Shown here: positions 35,084 to 44,056 of the stretch, piece after piece
How the letters are laid out: every line of letters begins with the position of its first letter
Numbering within the stretch: the first letter of the stretch is position 1
From: UMGS1908 sp964432825
Lineage (GTDB): Bacteria; Bacillota; Clostridia; Christensenellales; UBA1242
Length of the DNA stretch: 49,220 nucleotides
Assembly: GCA_964432825.1 (NCBI GenBank)
Contig: CAYSOX010000009.1
Span: forward strand, 1-49,220
Direction: 5' to 3'
Made by a program: the position numbers and the translations under genes
Notes under the pieces: model-generated
What the model saw: only the letters and a program-made list of their open reading frames with translations
What the model was told of the DNA's origin: nothing
Databases searched by the model: none

Positions 35084-36001
35084 TTATTCGGTATATTGTT
35101 TCACACTCATTGCGCCACTAACCGTTTTTACCACGACTGTTATGCCAGAACCCTCTCCGTACCTTCGTAATGCGCCATCAACTTTTTCATTAAAATCGGT
35201 TGAATATTTACCCGACCTTGTTTCAAAATCAATTGTGTATGCTTTTATTCCGTTCGGAAAACCAATTTCAACCGAACCACTCGTCGTTTCCGCCTTCACA
35301 TTTCCCGTTGTTAACAATCTTAGCCTCATTGAGCCCGAAACCGACTTTGCAACTATTGTAGGAGTTGTGATACCGCTTGTGTATACACCACCCGAAACAC
35401 TTTCTAGCACTACAGACTTCGAAACAATACAAGTTTTAATATCAATATTGCCACTATTGGTTTTTGCTGTTAATTCAGATATATTTAATCCGCCGACAAT
35501 AATTCCCCCACTTGTGCTATTTAAATTGACCTCAGAAATACTACTGGCAACCGCGCCATTTAAAAAGTTTCCCTTAATTTTAACATTCGCAGATGTTGTA
35601 TTTGAAGAAATTTTGGTAAGTTGCTGTCTATCTGCAGGAACTTTTATTGTTAATGATTTTTCTAAATTTGTCTTAACCTTTTTGGATGAACTTGCACGAT
35701 ATTTTATCATCAACTTTCCATTTTCAAAAAGATAGTGAACCTTTTCGTCTTCATCCAACTCTTTTTTATAACTTTCTTCTATAGTAAACTCATCAATTTC
35801 ACTGGAAATTTCAATTTCAACCGAACCTGTTATATAATCAACATCTATTTCGGTTAGAGTCCCTTCAGATATAGTTGCATTCCCCGACAAAAATTTATCC
35901 GCATTGATGTATGTATAACTACTTTTACTACACCCCGATAGCACCGCAACCGCAGAAAGAACACAAAATCCACTCAATATATAAGCAATTAATTTTTTCA
36001 T
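35084..36001 (-). CDS. DUF4097-family lipoprotein
   Basis: 305 residues. Lipobox VLSGC near residue 24 marks a lipoprotein. The body is a series of beta strands with repeated Ser-Gly turns (STSGG, NSGN, SVSGG, SVSGS, TTSGS), the pattern of the DUF4097 beta-helical fold. The role of this family is uncertain; in several Firmicutes it is linked to envelope-stress responses. It lies 15 bp downstream of the 36017 membrane protein and 12 bp before fhs, so these three may be transcribed together. Confidence 0.85.
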   Translation of the reverse strand: MKKLIAYILSGFCVLSAVAVLSGCSKSSYTYINADKFLSGNATISEGTLTEIDVDYITGSVEIEISSEIDEFTIEESYKKELDEDEKVHYLFENGKLMIKYRASSSKKVKTNLEKSLTIKVPADRQQLTKISSNTTSANVKIKGNFLNGAVASSISEVNLNSTSGGIIVGGLNISELTAKTNSGNIDIKTCIVSKSVVLESVSGGVYTSGITTPTIVAKSVSGSMRLRLLTTGNVKAETTSGSVEIGFPNGIKAYTIDFETRSGKYSTDFNEKVDGALRRYGEGSGITVVVKTVSGAMSVKQYTE

Positions 36002-36016
36002 ATTTTTAACCCTCTA

Positions 36017-36988
36017 TTATAAATTTTTCGGAAAAGCCTTTGGAAAGGTTTTTCCACCATTTTCACCAAGTGAAGAATTATTTAAGCCTTGACCATCGGA
36101 AGCCCCTTGAGTGATACCCGAAGTTTCCACAGGTTGATTGCTTTGCATATTTGAAGCAGTTGTAGAATTTTGAATATCGGCAGAAGTTCCTAAACTTGCA
36201 GAATTTTGAGTAGGCTCAGAAGCTACCACATTGGCAGAATTTTGAGTATTTGCAACAGTTTCTGCATTTGTTAGATTTTGGGCATTTGCTGAAACTACAA
36301 CATTCTCAGGCGTTTGAACATTTGCGATATTTGGGTCTTTCGTAGAGGCTACCACATTTGTTAACGTTTGGACACTTGCGGTATTTTGAGCATTTGCAAA
36401 AGTTCCCAAACTTTCAGAATTTTGAGTAGGCTCAGAGGCTACCACATTGGCAGAATTTTGAGTATTTGCAACAGTTTCTGCATTTGTTAGATTTTGGGCA
36501 TTTGCTGAAACTACAACATTCTCAGGCGTTTGAACATTTGTAGAGACTACCCTCTGAGGAGGAGTTCCCGCGTTGGCTGAGTGTTCTACATTTGCCGGAA
36601 CTTCTGAAAAAGTGGCACCACTGCCGTTAATTGCACTCGCATTATTTGAATTTGGTTGAATGTTTTTAGAGTCGTTTGAAGCACCGAACCTCATTTCTTC
36701 CAGTTCTTTTACTTCTTTTTCTAACTTTTCTTCTTCACGCTTTTGCTCTTCTTCCTCACGCTTTTTTTCATCTAAGGCGTTTTCAACTATTTTTAAATAC
36801 TGCTTGCGTTTTAGCAAAACCCAAACCACACAAACCGCCGTCGCCAAAACAAGAATAACTATCGCCAAAATGCCCGCAGTTGTATCGTTTAAATTTAACT
36901 TCCCACCCAAACTGGTCGAATCGCCAACAATTTCAAAACCATTATCAGCCTCACTATCAAGCAATAATTTTGCTATATTACCCAACAT
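36017..36988 (-). CDS. Membrane protein with coiled coil and Asn/Ala/Thr-rich repeats
   Basis: 323 residues. One membrane helix (about 37-60), then a cytoplasmic-type coiled coil of Glu/Lys (about 65-105), then some 200 residues of low-complexity repeats of the type ANAQN, ANTQNSANV and EPTQNS. Two 125-bp DNA segments (36200-36324 and 36416-36540) differ at one base and encode most of the repeats. The ribosome site is AAGGAG. Function unknown; the repeat number may vary between strains. Confidence 0.7.
   Translation of the reverse strand: MLGNIAKLLLDSEADNGFEIVGDSTSLGGKLNLNDTTAGILAIVILVLATAVCVVWVLLKRKQYLKIVENALDEKKREEEEQKREEEKLEKEVKELEEMRFGASNDSKNIQPNSNNASAINGSGATFSEVPANVEHSANAGTPPQRVVSTNVQTPENVVVSANAQNLTNAETVANTQNSANVVASEPTQNSESLGTFANAQNTASVQTLTNVVASTKDPNIANVQTPENVVVSANAQNLTNAETVANTQNSANVVASEPTQNSASLGTSADIQNSTTASNMQSNQPVETSGITQGASDGQGLNNSSLGENGGKTFPKAFPKNL
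36200..36540. repeat. 125-bp direct duplication inside the repeat-rich gene
   Basis: 36200-36324 and 36416-36540 match with one difference (AAGC against AGGC). The copies are 216 bp apart, a multiple of three, so the reading frame is kept. Confidence 0.92.
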
Positions 36989-37681
36989 TTACTTATTTCT
37001 CCTTAATAATTATAGTGTGATTATAACATATTATAATTATAAAAATCAATTTGAAATAACTATTGATATTAATTTAATTAAAATTTTTCATTAAATACAT
37101 AAAGCATTTTCTTTTTAAAATTTATACATAATAAAAATTGGAACTAATATAAGCGTGTAAAATTTAGCAAAAAAACTAAAAGTATTATAAATTTGAATCA
37201 GCAAATTTTTAACCAAATTTAAAAACAAGTAAACTAAATTATTAAACAAAAACCACAACACTTTTTAAGTAATTTTAATTTTTTTTGTTTTTTTGATATC
37301 AATTATTATTTGTTGCAGATTAAAACTTTTTGGATTAAATTTAACAGAAATCAACTTTTTACCTTAGAGTAAGCAATTTATTTTACGCCCAAAATACAAT
37401 AAATTTTCACACAAAATGTGCAAGTTTTCCACAATTTAATTTGGCATTTGTGGATAAATTTAAAAATTACACATACCCCACGGCAACCACCACTTCCCGC
37501 CCCAAACAAATACTCATCCAGAGTTAAAACTGGCAAAATGAGGCAATTTTAAGCCTAATTTTGATTTGTAAAAAACCGCAAACTTCCAAATTTCAAAAAA
37601 TTGAAGCAATTTTAATTATTTTAAAAATAGTTAATTTTTCGTTTGGAAAAATACAAATTTTGGTATACAATAGTAATTACT
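36989..37681. other. Long AT-rich gap with two DnaA-box-like sites
   Basis: About 690 bp, no gene seen. TTTTCCACA (37425-37433) and TGTGGATAA (37449-37457, the exact DnaA consensus on the other strand) face each other 15 bp apart. The promoter TTGGAA, 17 bp, TACAAT for the gene at 37682 lies at the right end. Confidence 0.5.
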
Positions 37682-38332
37682 ATGGATAATAAAATAAAAA
37701 TTAAAAAACTTAAAAAAGCCGATTATATGAAATTCTATAATTCGCTAAAAAAAGCCCGCGAAGTTAACGATCACGGACTATTTGTATTACTTCGTGCGCC
37801 ATCAAGTTTTAAAGAAACCAAAAACTTTTTGGCACAAGATAACCTAGGTGGTTTTGCTATTGAACCAAATGGCGAACTTATCTCCATTCATAAAAACAAT
37901 GCCATTGCAAAACTTTTAAACAAAAAACACATATTGCCCCAACTTGTAGAACACGCATTTAAAAATGGCGCAACAAAGGGTGATTGTTATGGCGACTTTT
38001 TAGCAAACTACTATATGCAGTGCGGTTTTATTGTAGTTGCAAAAGTGCCCTTTAAATATGTTGAAGACAATCCTTCAAATTGGAATTTCAAACAATTTGG
38101 AGAGCCCTTCGACTACATTCTTGCCCGCGCAGTGTTTAACAAAAAAGAATACAAAAAACTTAAAAAACAAAATGGATTTATTAAACTTTCGGATATAGAG
38201 CCATACGTTAAAGAATTTAAAGACTATACCACCGCACTCTCTTACCGAGATACTATTTTGGAAGACCTTAAAAACCTTTCATATAACGAAGTGATAGATT
38301 ATATAAAGAAAAATAAAGATAATAAGGATTAA
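37682..38332 (+). CDS. GNAT-like acetyltransferase-fold protein, weak assignment
   Basis: 216 residues from the ATG at 37682; an upstream in-frame ATG would put the promoter inside the gene. The start is 10 bp after a TACAAT -10 box and has no ribosome site, so the message is nearly leaderless. The order of strands around GGFAIEPNGELISIHKN, a helix and then CYGDFLANYYMQCGFIVVAK resembles the GNAT core, but the acetyl-CoA loop is not conserved. The C-terminal 60 residues are basic. A phage or mobile origin is possible. Confidence 0.55.
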   Translation: MDNKIKIKKLKKADYMKFYNSLKKAREVNDHGLFVLLRAPSSFKETKNFLAQDNLGGFAIEPNGELISIHKNNAIAKLLNKKHILPQLVEHAFKNGATKGDCYGDFLANYYMQCGFIVVAKVPFKYVEDNPSNWNFKQFGEPFDYILARAVFNKKEYKKLKKQNGFIKLSDIEPYVKEFKDYTTALSYRDTILEDLKNLSYNEVIDYIKKNKDNKD

Positions 38333-38362
38333 CCTTGTTTTAAATATTAACAATAAAAAAAT

Positions 38363-38391
38363 TAGTGCAAGTTATATTGCACTATTTTTTT
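38363..38391 (+). terminator. Terminator after the GNAT-like gene
   Basis: 8-bp stem TAGTGCAA / TTGCACTA with a 6-base loop followed by seven T. Confidence 0.85.
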
Positions 38392-38453
38392 ATGTAAAAA
38401 AAATTAGTGCCCCAACCACCGCATTGTTTTGTGTTGAAATGTTTAAGCTCATA

Positions 38454-38482
38454 TTGACATTTTTAATTTTTTCGAATATAAT
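38454..38482 (+). promoter_or_regulatory. Promoter of the small secreted protein gene
   Basis: TTGACA (38454-38459), 17-bp spacer, TATAAT (38477-38482). Confidence 0.88.
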
Positions 38483-38506
38483 TTAAGTAATTTAAGGAGA
38501 AAACTT

Positions 38507-39013
38507 ATGGAACGTAAAAATAAAATATACAAAAATAAAAAAATCAATAAATTGAATACCACCATTGCCGTTTTTGGAATTTCAGCACTTTTAAGCACCC
38601 CAGTATTTGCAAAAAATTTAACCGAATTTGCAAACAACAAAGAATTATTAGAACAAGCTATTTCGGACTGTACAAAAGACCCAAAATATATTGAAGCAAT
38701 TACAGATGAAAATTATCTTTTAAGCGAATATTACCGCATTGGAGAAATCGGGTTAGAAGAATATTATATACGCCATCAAAAACTAAACACAACAGTCAAT
38801 TGGGAGATTTTGCAAAAAACCGCAACTAAAGAACAATTAAACACCATAGCAGAGTGCAAAAAGAAAGAACACCGCTTAAAAACTTTAACATACTCATCCG
38901 CAGTACTTAGCGGAGTATCAACAGGCGAAACTATTGCTCTTTCGCTTAAAAAGGTTTTAGATAGTAAAACTAAAAAACAAAACCCTGAGGAAGTTGACGA
39001 ATACGAAAGATAG
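38507..39013 (+). CDS. Small exported protein of unknown function
   Basis: 168 residues with a basic start (MERKNKIYKNKKINK), a hydrophobic core and a PVFA-KN signal-peptidase-like site near residue 36. The mature part is helical and charged; a second weak hydrophobic patch lies near 128-150 and could make it membrane-associated. AAGGAG precedes the ATG. A terminator follows at 39074. No family recognised. Confidence 0.7.
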   Translation: MERKNKIYKNKKINKLNTTIAVFGISALLSTPVFAKNLTEFANNKELLEQAISDCTKDPKYIEAITDENYLLSEYYRIGEIGLEEYYIRHQKLNTTVNWEILQKTATKEQLNTIAECKKKEHRLKTLTYSSAVLSGVSTGETIALSLKKVLDSKTKKQNPEEVDEYER

Positions 39014-39073
39014 TAAAACTTACAACTTAATAATTTGAAAAAGTAAACAAATGAATTATTAATTATTTACAAG

Positions 39074-39106
39074 CCAAAGATTTTATTATAAATTTTTGGT
39101 TTTTTT
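39074..39106 (+). terminator. Terminator after the small exported protein gene
   Basis: Stem CCAAAGATTT / AAATTTTTGG followed by seven T. Confidence 0.7.
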
Positions 39107-39115
39107 AATTATTAA

Positions 39116-39144
39116 TTGTTAATTATTATTTTTTATGTTACAAT
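39116..39144 (+). promoter_or_regulatory. Promoter of the 39176 membrane protein gene
   Basis: TTGTTA (39116-39121), 17-bp spacer, TACAAT (39139-39144). Confidence 0.6.
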
Positions 39145-39175
39145 TTGAATAATTAATAACATTTTGAGGTTTAGT

Positions 39176-40099
39176 ATGAACTGGAAAAAACTTGGCAAGA
39201 ATATATTATATCCACCGCTTTGGGTGGTAATCACATTAACACCACTTTCAACTGCATTTTTAATTTATGCATTAGTATTTATCAACGAAACAAGTATAAT
39301 AAGCATAATATCCTACCTTATTGCATTTTACACACTTACCATTATATCTGTTCGAATACCAAATTTTATTAAAAGTTTAAGGCGATTAAAAAATGAAAAT
39401 AAATACATAAATAAACTCACCACCGATGTGCACTTTAGGATGAATTTATCATTATATGGCTCATTAATTTTTAATATTGCATTCGCAATTTTTCAATTAG
39501 GACTGGGTTTTTACCATAATTCACTCTGGTTTTTCTCGATGTTTGCATATTACATCATCCTTTCTGTCTTGCGATTTTTAATACTTAGTTACACTAAAAA
39601 CTATAAACCTTCCGAACAAATTTATACCGAAATAAAAAGATATTATTTATGCGGTTGGATGCTACTTGCTTTAAATTTGGCACTTTCAGTTATTATAGTT
39701 TTTGTAGTCTTACAAAACAAAACTTTCTACCACCACGAAATTACAACCATTGCACTCGCTTCTTACACCTTTTTTACCTTTACATTTGCAATAATAAATA
39801 GAATTAAATATAAAAAATACAATAGCCCCGTTTACACTTCTGCAAAAAATATAAGTTTGGTAACCGCCAGCGTATCAATTTTAACACTTGAAAGCACAAT
39901 GCTAACAACATTTGGTGGAGAAGTGTCCGAGGGGTTTAATCAAATAATGCTAGCATTTACCGGCGGTGCTATAATAATTTTCACCATTACCATTGCACTT
40001 TCTATGATTATTAAGGGTCAGTCAAAACTAAAAAGTTTAAGTTCAATTTCCAAAGATAATATCAATTCGAATTCGGATGACGATATCAATTTAAATTAA
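39176..40099 (+). CDS. Polytopic membrane protein of unknown function
   Basis: 307 residues from the ATG at 39176 (TGAGGT 6 bp upstream). About eight hydrophobic helices, a short cytoplasmic start (MNWKKLGKN) and an acidic Asn/Asp/Ser-rich tail. The N-terminal PPLWVVITLTPLS and the spaced basic loops resemble small multi-span proteins common in gut Clostridia, but no family is recognised. A degenerate copy of the structured repeat starts 1 bp after the stop. Confidence 0.65.
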   Translation: MNWKKLGKNILYPPLWVVITLTPLSTAFLIYALVFINETSIISIISYLIAFYTLTIISVRIPNFIKSLRRLKNENKYINKLTTDVHFRMNLSLYGSLIFNIAFAIFQLGLGFYHNSLWFFSMFAYYIILSVLRFLILSYTKNYKPSEQIYTEIKRYYLCGWMLLALNLALSVIIVFVVLQNKTFYHHEITTIALASYTFFTFTFAIINRIKYKKYNSPVYTSAKNISLVTASVSILTLESTMLTTFGGEVSEGFNQIMLAFTGGAIIIFTITIALSMIIKGQSKLKSLSSISKDNINSNSDDDINLN

Positions 40100-40100
40100 G

Positions 40101-40180
40101 TTTATAATACCTGAGCCGAGAAAATTACAAGACTGCTAGGCGACATATTTTTAAAGCCGATGGTTTTGCCTACTGTGCTT
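40101..40180. repeat. Structured intergenic repeat, degenerate copy F
   Basis: TTTATAATACCTGAGCC matches the opening of the family with changes, and GCCGATGGTTTTGCCTACTG matches the linker segment. Between them an AAAAT/ATTTT stem can form at the position of the first-module hairpin. The second module is not recognisable. Confidence 0.5.
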
Positions 40181-40416
40181 CCGTTATTTATAATGGAATT
40201 TGCGTCAACAAATTAATTGACAAACTTGTTAGCAAATCAACATCAACTAGTTTTATTAATCCCATTCTATTAGAAAAATTTTTATAGCATAGCAAAAATT
40301 CTCAAACCTAATAATAATTCAAATCTAAATATGCTATAAATTTATCTCAAATTTTGGTTCTATTTCAAGATTTTAAACCAAATATATTACATTGTCTTAT
40401 TTATTTTCTATATAAT
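40181..40416. other. Intergenic region with no gene seen
   Basis: AT-rich tail between repeat copy F and the terminator. No supported feature. Confidence 0.5.
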
Positions 40417-40468
40417 AAAAAGCGTCGCTAATTTTTGACAAAAATCAAAATATTAGAAACGCTTTTTT
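40417..40468. terminator. Bidirectional terminator before the flavodoxin-fold gene
   Basis: AAAAAGCGT / ACGCTTTTTT with an inner CTAAT/ATTAG stem. T run on the + side, A run before the stem, so it can serve both convergent genes. Confidence 0.8.
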
Positions 40469-40489
40469 GTTTTGTTTAAAAGTTTTTCA

Positions 40490-41026
40490 TTATATATTTT
40501 TACCCATAGAATACGCTTCATTCATCAGTTGTTTATTCTGGGATGCTTCTCCAACACTTTCAAGCCCAACGCCATAAATCACCCCTTTTTCAACGCAATT
40601 TTCAAAGCAATCTTGCGTACATCCTCTAATAGCATTAAAAGTATTTTCCATATTTTCTGCATATCCATCCCACTGTGACGCAATCAAATATATATCCGCT
40701 CTGATTTTTTGATATATTGGCACCAATCTATCTATAAAAACCTTTAATTGCCCACTCATCGAATAAAAATAAACCGGAGTTGCAAAAACTATTACATTTG
40801 CTTTTAATAATTTTTCATACAAGTTGTTCATCTCATCTTTTTGAAAACATTTTCCCGTTTTATGACAAGCATAACAACCTTTGCAATAATTTAAGTTATA
40901 ATCTCTTAAATTAATAAATTCCACCTTATTTCCAGAATCTTCTGCACCACGCATAAATTCGCGGGCTAGAACCTCAGAATTGCCACCCACTCTTGGGGTA
41001 GACGATATAATCACAACATTTTTCAT
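40490..41026 (-). CDS. Flavodoxin-fold NADPH-dependent FMN reductase
   Basis: 178 residues. The phosphate-binding loop is SSTPRVGGNSE, and a Cys-rich loop (CKGCYACHKTGKC) follows, as in iron-sulfur-flavoprotein-like reductases; TPVYFYSMSGQLK is the usual FMN-contact strand. The loop cysteines may bind a cluster or act in redox. It lies 10 bp after the aldo-keto reductase gene, so the pair is co-transcribed. Substrate unknown. Confidence 0.88.
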   Translation of the reverse strand: MKNVVIISSTPRVGGNSEVLAREFMRGAEDSGNKVEFINLRDYNLNYCKGCYACHKTGKCFQKDEMNNLYEKLLKANVIVFATPVYFYSMSGQLKVFIDRLVPIYQKIRADIYLIASQWDGYAENMENTFNAIRGCTQDCFENCVEKGVIYGVGLESVGEASQNKQLMNEAYSMGKNI

Positions 41027-41036
41027 AAATTTCCTC

Positions 41037-41924
41037 CTACCAATTTTTCTTTTCTTTTGAACAATCCTTATTCATTTTTCGTTCTTCCACCATTTTTGCA
41101 AACCACTCCACCATCCCCGGGTCGCTATGCGAAAAGAACAAACTCTTATTTGTATCCAATTGAGCGATTTTCTCCATATCATCATTGCTCAAACTAAAAT
41201 CAAACACATTAATATTTTCTTCCATTCTTTCTTTATGGGTGGATTTAGGAATCACAACCACACCCCTTTGAATATTCCAACGAAGCATTACTTGTGCCGA
41301 GGTTTTGCCATACTTTTTGCCAATTTCTACAAGTGTTTCATTATTAAACAAATTATTTCGTCCCTCACCAAATGGCGCCCAACTTTCATGCACAACACAA
41401 TATTTATCCATCCATTTACGAGCCTCAACCTGCTGACACAAAGGATTTGTTTCAATTTGATTTACCATTGGCTTAATTTTGTTAAAATTTGCAAATTCAA
41501 CCAATCTATCCGGACTGAAATTTGAAACACCAATGGCACGAATTTTTCCTTTATTTAAAAGTTCCGACAATGCCAGCCACGCGCCATATGTGTCACCAAA
41601 AGGCTGATGCAATAGCACCAAATCAATATAATTGGTCTGAAGTTTCTTTAAACTTTCTTCTACCGACCTTTTACATTCTTCATAACCAAAATGTTCTATC
41701 CAAACCTTTGTAGTCAAAAATATTTCTTCCCGCGGAACTCCAGATTTTATAATTGCATTTCCCACCTCTTCTTCATTAAAATAACTTTGCGCGGTATCAA
41801 TATGGCGATATCCAACACTCAACGCATCTAAAACACACCTTTCACAGTCTTTTTTTTCGATTTGGTAAACACCAAACCCTAATATTGGCATTTTTACGCC
41901 GTTTGACAATTGTACATATTCCAT
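41037..41924 (-). CDS. Aldo/keto reductase
   Basis: 295 residues with the complete catalytic tetrad D43, Y48, K73 and H106 (HIDTAQSYFNEEE, LTTKVW, LLHQP). The C-terminal IPKST segment binds NADPH. It reduces aldehydes or ketones with NAD(P)H; the substrate is not predictable. The ATG has AGGAAA upstream. The C-terminus (about 275-295) is basic and longer than needed for the fold. Confidence 0.93.
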   Translation of the reverse strand: MEYVQLSNGVKMPILGFGVYQIEKKDCERCVLDALSVGYRHIDTAQSYFNEEEVGNAIIKSGVPREEIFLTTKVWIEHFGYEECKRSVEESLKKLQTNYIDLVLLHQPFGDTYGAWLALSELLNKGKIRAIGVSNFSPDRLVEFANFNKIKPMVNQIETNPLCQQVEARKWMDKYCVVHESWAPFGEGRNNLFNNETLVEIGKKYGKTSAQVMLRWNIQRGVVVIPKSTHKERMEENINVFDFSLSNDDMEKIAQLDTNKSLFFSHSDPGMVEWFAKMVEERKMNKDCSKEKKNW

Positions 41925-42022
41925 ATATTTCCTCCATACACTAATTTTAACATATTAAAATAAAAAATTACTATCATTTTGTTAATCGTTTTTGATATTT
42001 TTATGAAATTTTAAATCCATTA

Positions 42023-42050
42023 TTGATTTTTATTGACCTAAAACTATAAT
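42023..42050 (+). promoter_or_regulatory. Promoter of the nitroreductase-like gene
   Basis: TTGATT (42023-42028), 16-bp spacer, TATAAT (42045-42050); the start codon is at 42094 with AAGGAG upstream. Confidence 0.65.
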
Positions 42051-42093
42051 ATGTTTAAAATAACAACTATAAAAGTAGTAAGGAGAAAAATCT

Positions 42094-42750
42094 ATGAACG
42101 AGGCAATTTTAAACAGACATTCGGTTAGACAATACCAAAACCGCCCAATTGAAGGTGAAAAACGAACAATTTTAGACAACTTAATAAAGGAAATCAACAG
42201 CGAAAATAATTTACATATTCAAATCTGTTATGACGAACCAACAACTTTTGACACCTTTCTTGCCCATTACGGGAAATTTGAAGGTGTAGCGAACTACATT
42301 TGTCTTGTCGCACAAAAAAATAATGATGAAAAAATTGGATACTTTGGCGAAAAAATCGTATTAAAAGCACAAGAACTTGGCTTAAATAGTTGTTGGGTCG
42401 CACTAACTTATGGCAAAAGCAAGGCAAAAATCACAAAGGCGCGCGGTGAAAAATTGTATTGCACTCTTGCATTAGGGTATGGAAAAACTCAAGGCTTGCC
42501 ACACAAAACCAAAACGATTGAAGAAGTTAGTAATTATTCGACTGAATTTCCCGAATGGTTTAAAAATGGTATTGAAGCAAGTTTGTTAGCACCTACGGCA
42601 ATGAATCAACAAAAATTCAAGTTCAACTATTTAGGCGAGAACAATGTTTCAGCCTCTGCAGGTTCGGGTTTTTATACCAAAATAGACCTTGGCATTGCAA
42701 AATACCACTTTGAATTAGGTTGCGAGCAAAAAATCAACTGGGTAAAATAG
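42094..42750 (+). CDS. Nitroreductase-family protein (TM1586-like)
   Basis: 218 residues. It starts with the family's RHSVRQYQNRPI motif and has YFGEKIVLKAQELGLNSCWVAL, the FMN-contact helix of nitroreductases. The second half (LLAPTAMNQQKFKF) matches the two-lobed single-chain TM1586 type rather than the usual dimeric enzymes. It probably binds FMN and reduces nitro or quinone-like compounds (family inference). It is divergent from the aldo-keto reductase gene, forming a small redox cluster with it. Confidence 0.85.
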   Translation: MNEAILNRHSVRQYQNRPIEGEKRTILDNLIKEINSENNLHIQICYDEPTTFDTFLAHYGKFEGVANYICLVAQKNNDEKIGYFGEKIVLKAQELGLNSCWVALTYGKSKAKITKARGEKLYCTLALGYGKTQGLPHKTKTIEEVSNYSTEFPEWFKNGIEASLLAPTAMNQQKFKFNYLGENNVSASAGSGFYTKIDLGIAKYHFELGCEQKINWVK

Positions 42751-43019
42751 CTCTTTTTGAATTTTTATCTTTATATGTTCGGCTTTAAGATTTTAAACCT
42801 TGGTTTTAGTTAAAATAATTTTTATGGCAAGCTTATATAATGCAACCCTACTTATAATTTTGCAGTTTGGGTTTTATTTAAAGATTAAAATCCGTTTACA
42901 CAAATATCTTTAAACTAAAACTTAGCCTTTTAAATCGACACTTTTTTTGTTTTTTGTTGTGTAAAAACTCATTTTGAGGGTGTATAATAAGTGCAGAAAA
43001 CAAAAAAGGAGGAAAAACT

Positions 43020-43379
43020 ATGAATACCGATAAAATCTATGCGGAATCAATTGCAAATGAATACTCAAAAAAGGAATCCAGCAAGGTAAATCAGTTAAAA
43101 AAGTTGGATCGCAAGGCTAAACAATCATCCTATATATTTGCATACTCATTTGGCATTTTTTCAGCACTAGTGCTTGGAATTGGAATGTGCTTATGTATGA
43201 ATGTAATTGGCTCCGACTCAACGGCTTCAATGATTATTGGGATTATTGTTGGACTTTTAGGAATAGCAGGTTGCGGAGTTAACTACCCAATTTTTCTAAA
43301 ACTTAGAGAAAAGGGCAAACAAAAATACGGCTCAGATATATTACGCTTGGCTAAAGAAATCAGCGAAGAAGAAAAATAA
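43020..43379 (+). CDS. Small two-helix membrane protein next to a TetR regulator
   Basis: 119 residues. Charged cytoplasmic start, two membrane helices (about 38-60 and 68-90) with a short loop, and a charged tail. AAAGGAGG precedes the ATG. It ends 20 bp before the TetR gene and is probably controlled by it. No family recognised; the layout resembles small membrane targets of local repressors. Confidence 0.7.
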   Translation: MNTDKIYAESIANEYSKKESSKVNQLKKLDRKAKQSSYIFAYSFGIFSALVLGIGMCLCMNVIGSDSTASMIIGIIVGLLGIAGCGVNYPIFLKLREKGKQKYGSDILRLAKEISEEEK

Positions 43380-43399
43380 AAACACATTGGGAGGTTGTT

Positions 43400-44008
43400 A
43401 TGGATAAAGCAGAAAGCAAATATTATAACACCTCCCTTTTGTTTAACCAAGCACTTATAGAACTACTTAATAAAAAAGAATATGAATACATTACCGTTAA
43501 AGAAATTTGTGCAAAAGCGGGAGTGAATCGCTCAACCTTTTATTTGCATTACGACACAATAGATGAACTATTAGAAGAGGCAATTGAGAACTCAACTAAA
43601 CGCTTTTTGGAGTATTTCCCACAAAACACTGAGGAGTTTTTTGGAAATTTTAATAATTTGTCAGCAGATGATTTAATTTTCATCACACCCAAATATTTAA
43701 CCCCTTACTTAAACTACATTAAAGAAAATAAGGTTTTTCATCAAGTTGCAACCAAACATAATCTAATTATGAAATCGACTGCAAGATTCAACTCTCTAAA
43801 TAATTTCGTTTTTAAACCTATTTTAAAAAAGTTTGGAATAGACGAAAAGTCTGCAGGTTATATGATTACATATTATTTAAACGGCACCACCGCCATTATA
43901 AACGAATGGATAAAAAACAACTGTGCCGACCCTATAGAATACATTGAAGACCTTATAATAAGTTGCATTCGACCGAACTTAAAGATGCCACCTAAAGATA
44001 ATTTTTAA
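43400..44008 (+). CDS. TetR-family transcriptional regulator
   Basis: 202 residues. The N-terminal helix-turn-helix contains TVKEICAKAGVNRSTFYLHYDTIDELL, with the second helix at about residues 35-50. The C-terminal part is all-helical, as in the DhaS-like subclass. TGGGAGG precedes the ATG. It follows the small membrane protein in the same unit. The ligand is unknown. Confidence 0.88.
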   Translation: MDKAESKYYNTSLLFNQALIELLNKKEYEYITVKEICAKAGVNRSTFYLHYDTIDELLEEAIENSTKRFLEYFPQNTEEFFGNFNNLSADDLIFITPKYLTPYLNYIKENKVFHQVATKHNLIMKSTARFNSLNNFVFKPILKKFGIDEKSAGYMITYYLNGTTAIINEWIKNNCADPIEYIEDLIISCIRPNLKMPPKDNF

Positions 44009-44056
44009 GTTTTTAACACATATTTTTCATATCATTTAATATTTTACAATAAAAAA

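Noticed and set aside
35142..35735. 197-codon + strand open frame opposite the DUF4097 lipoprotein
   Set aside because: It is a mirror of the beta-repeat coding strand with no ribosome site; long antisense frames arise from the regular codon pattern there.
36989..37681. Replication origin
   Set aside because: Only two DnaA boxes, no dnaA/dnaN or parAB neighbours, and no clear unwinding element beyond general AT richness.
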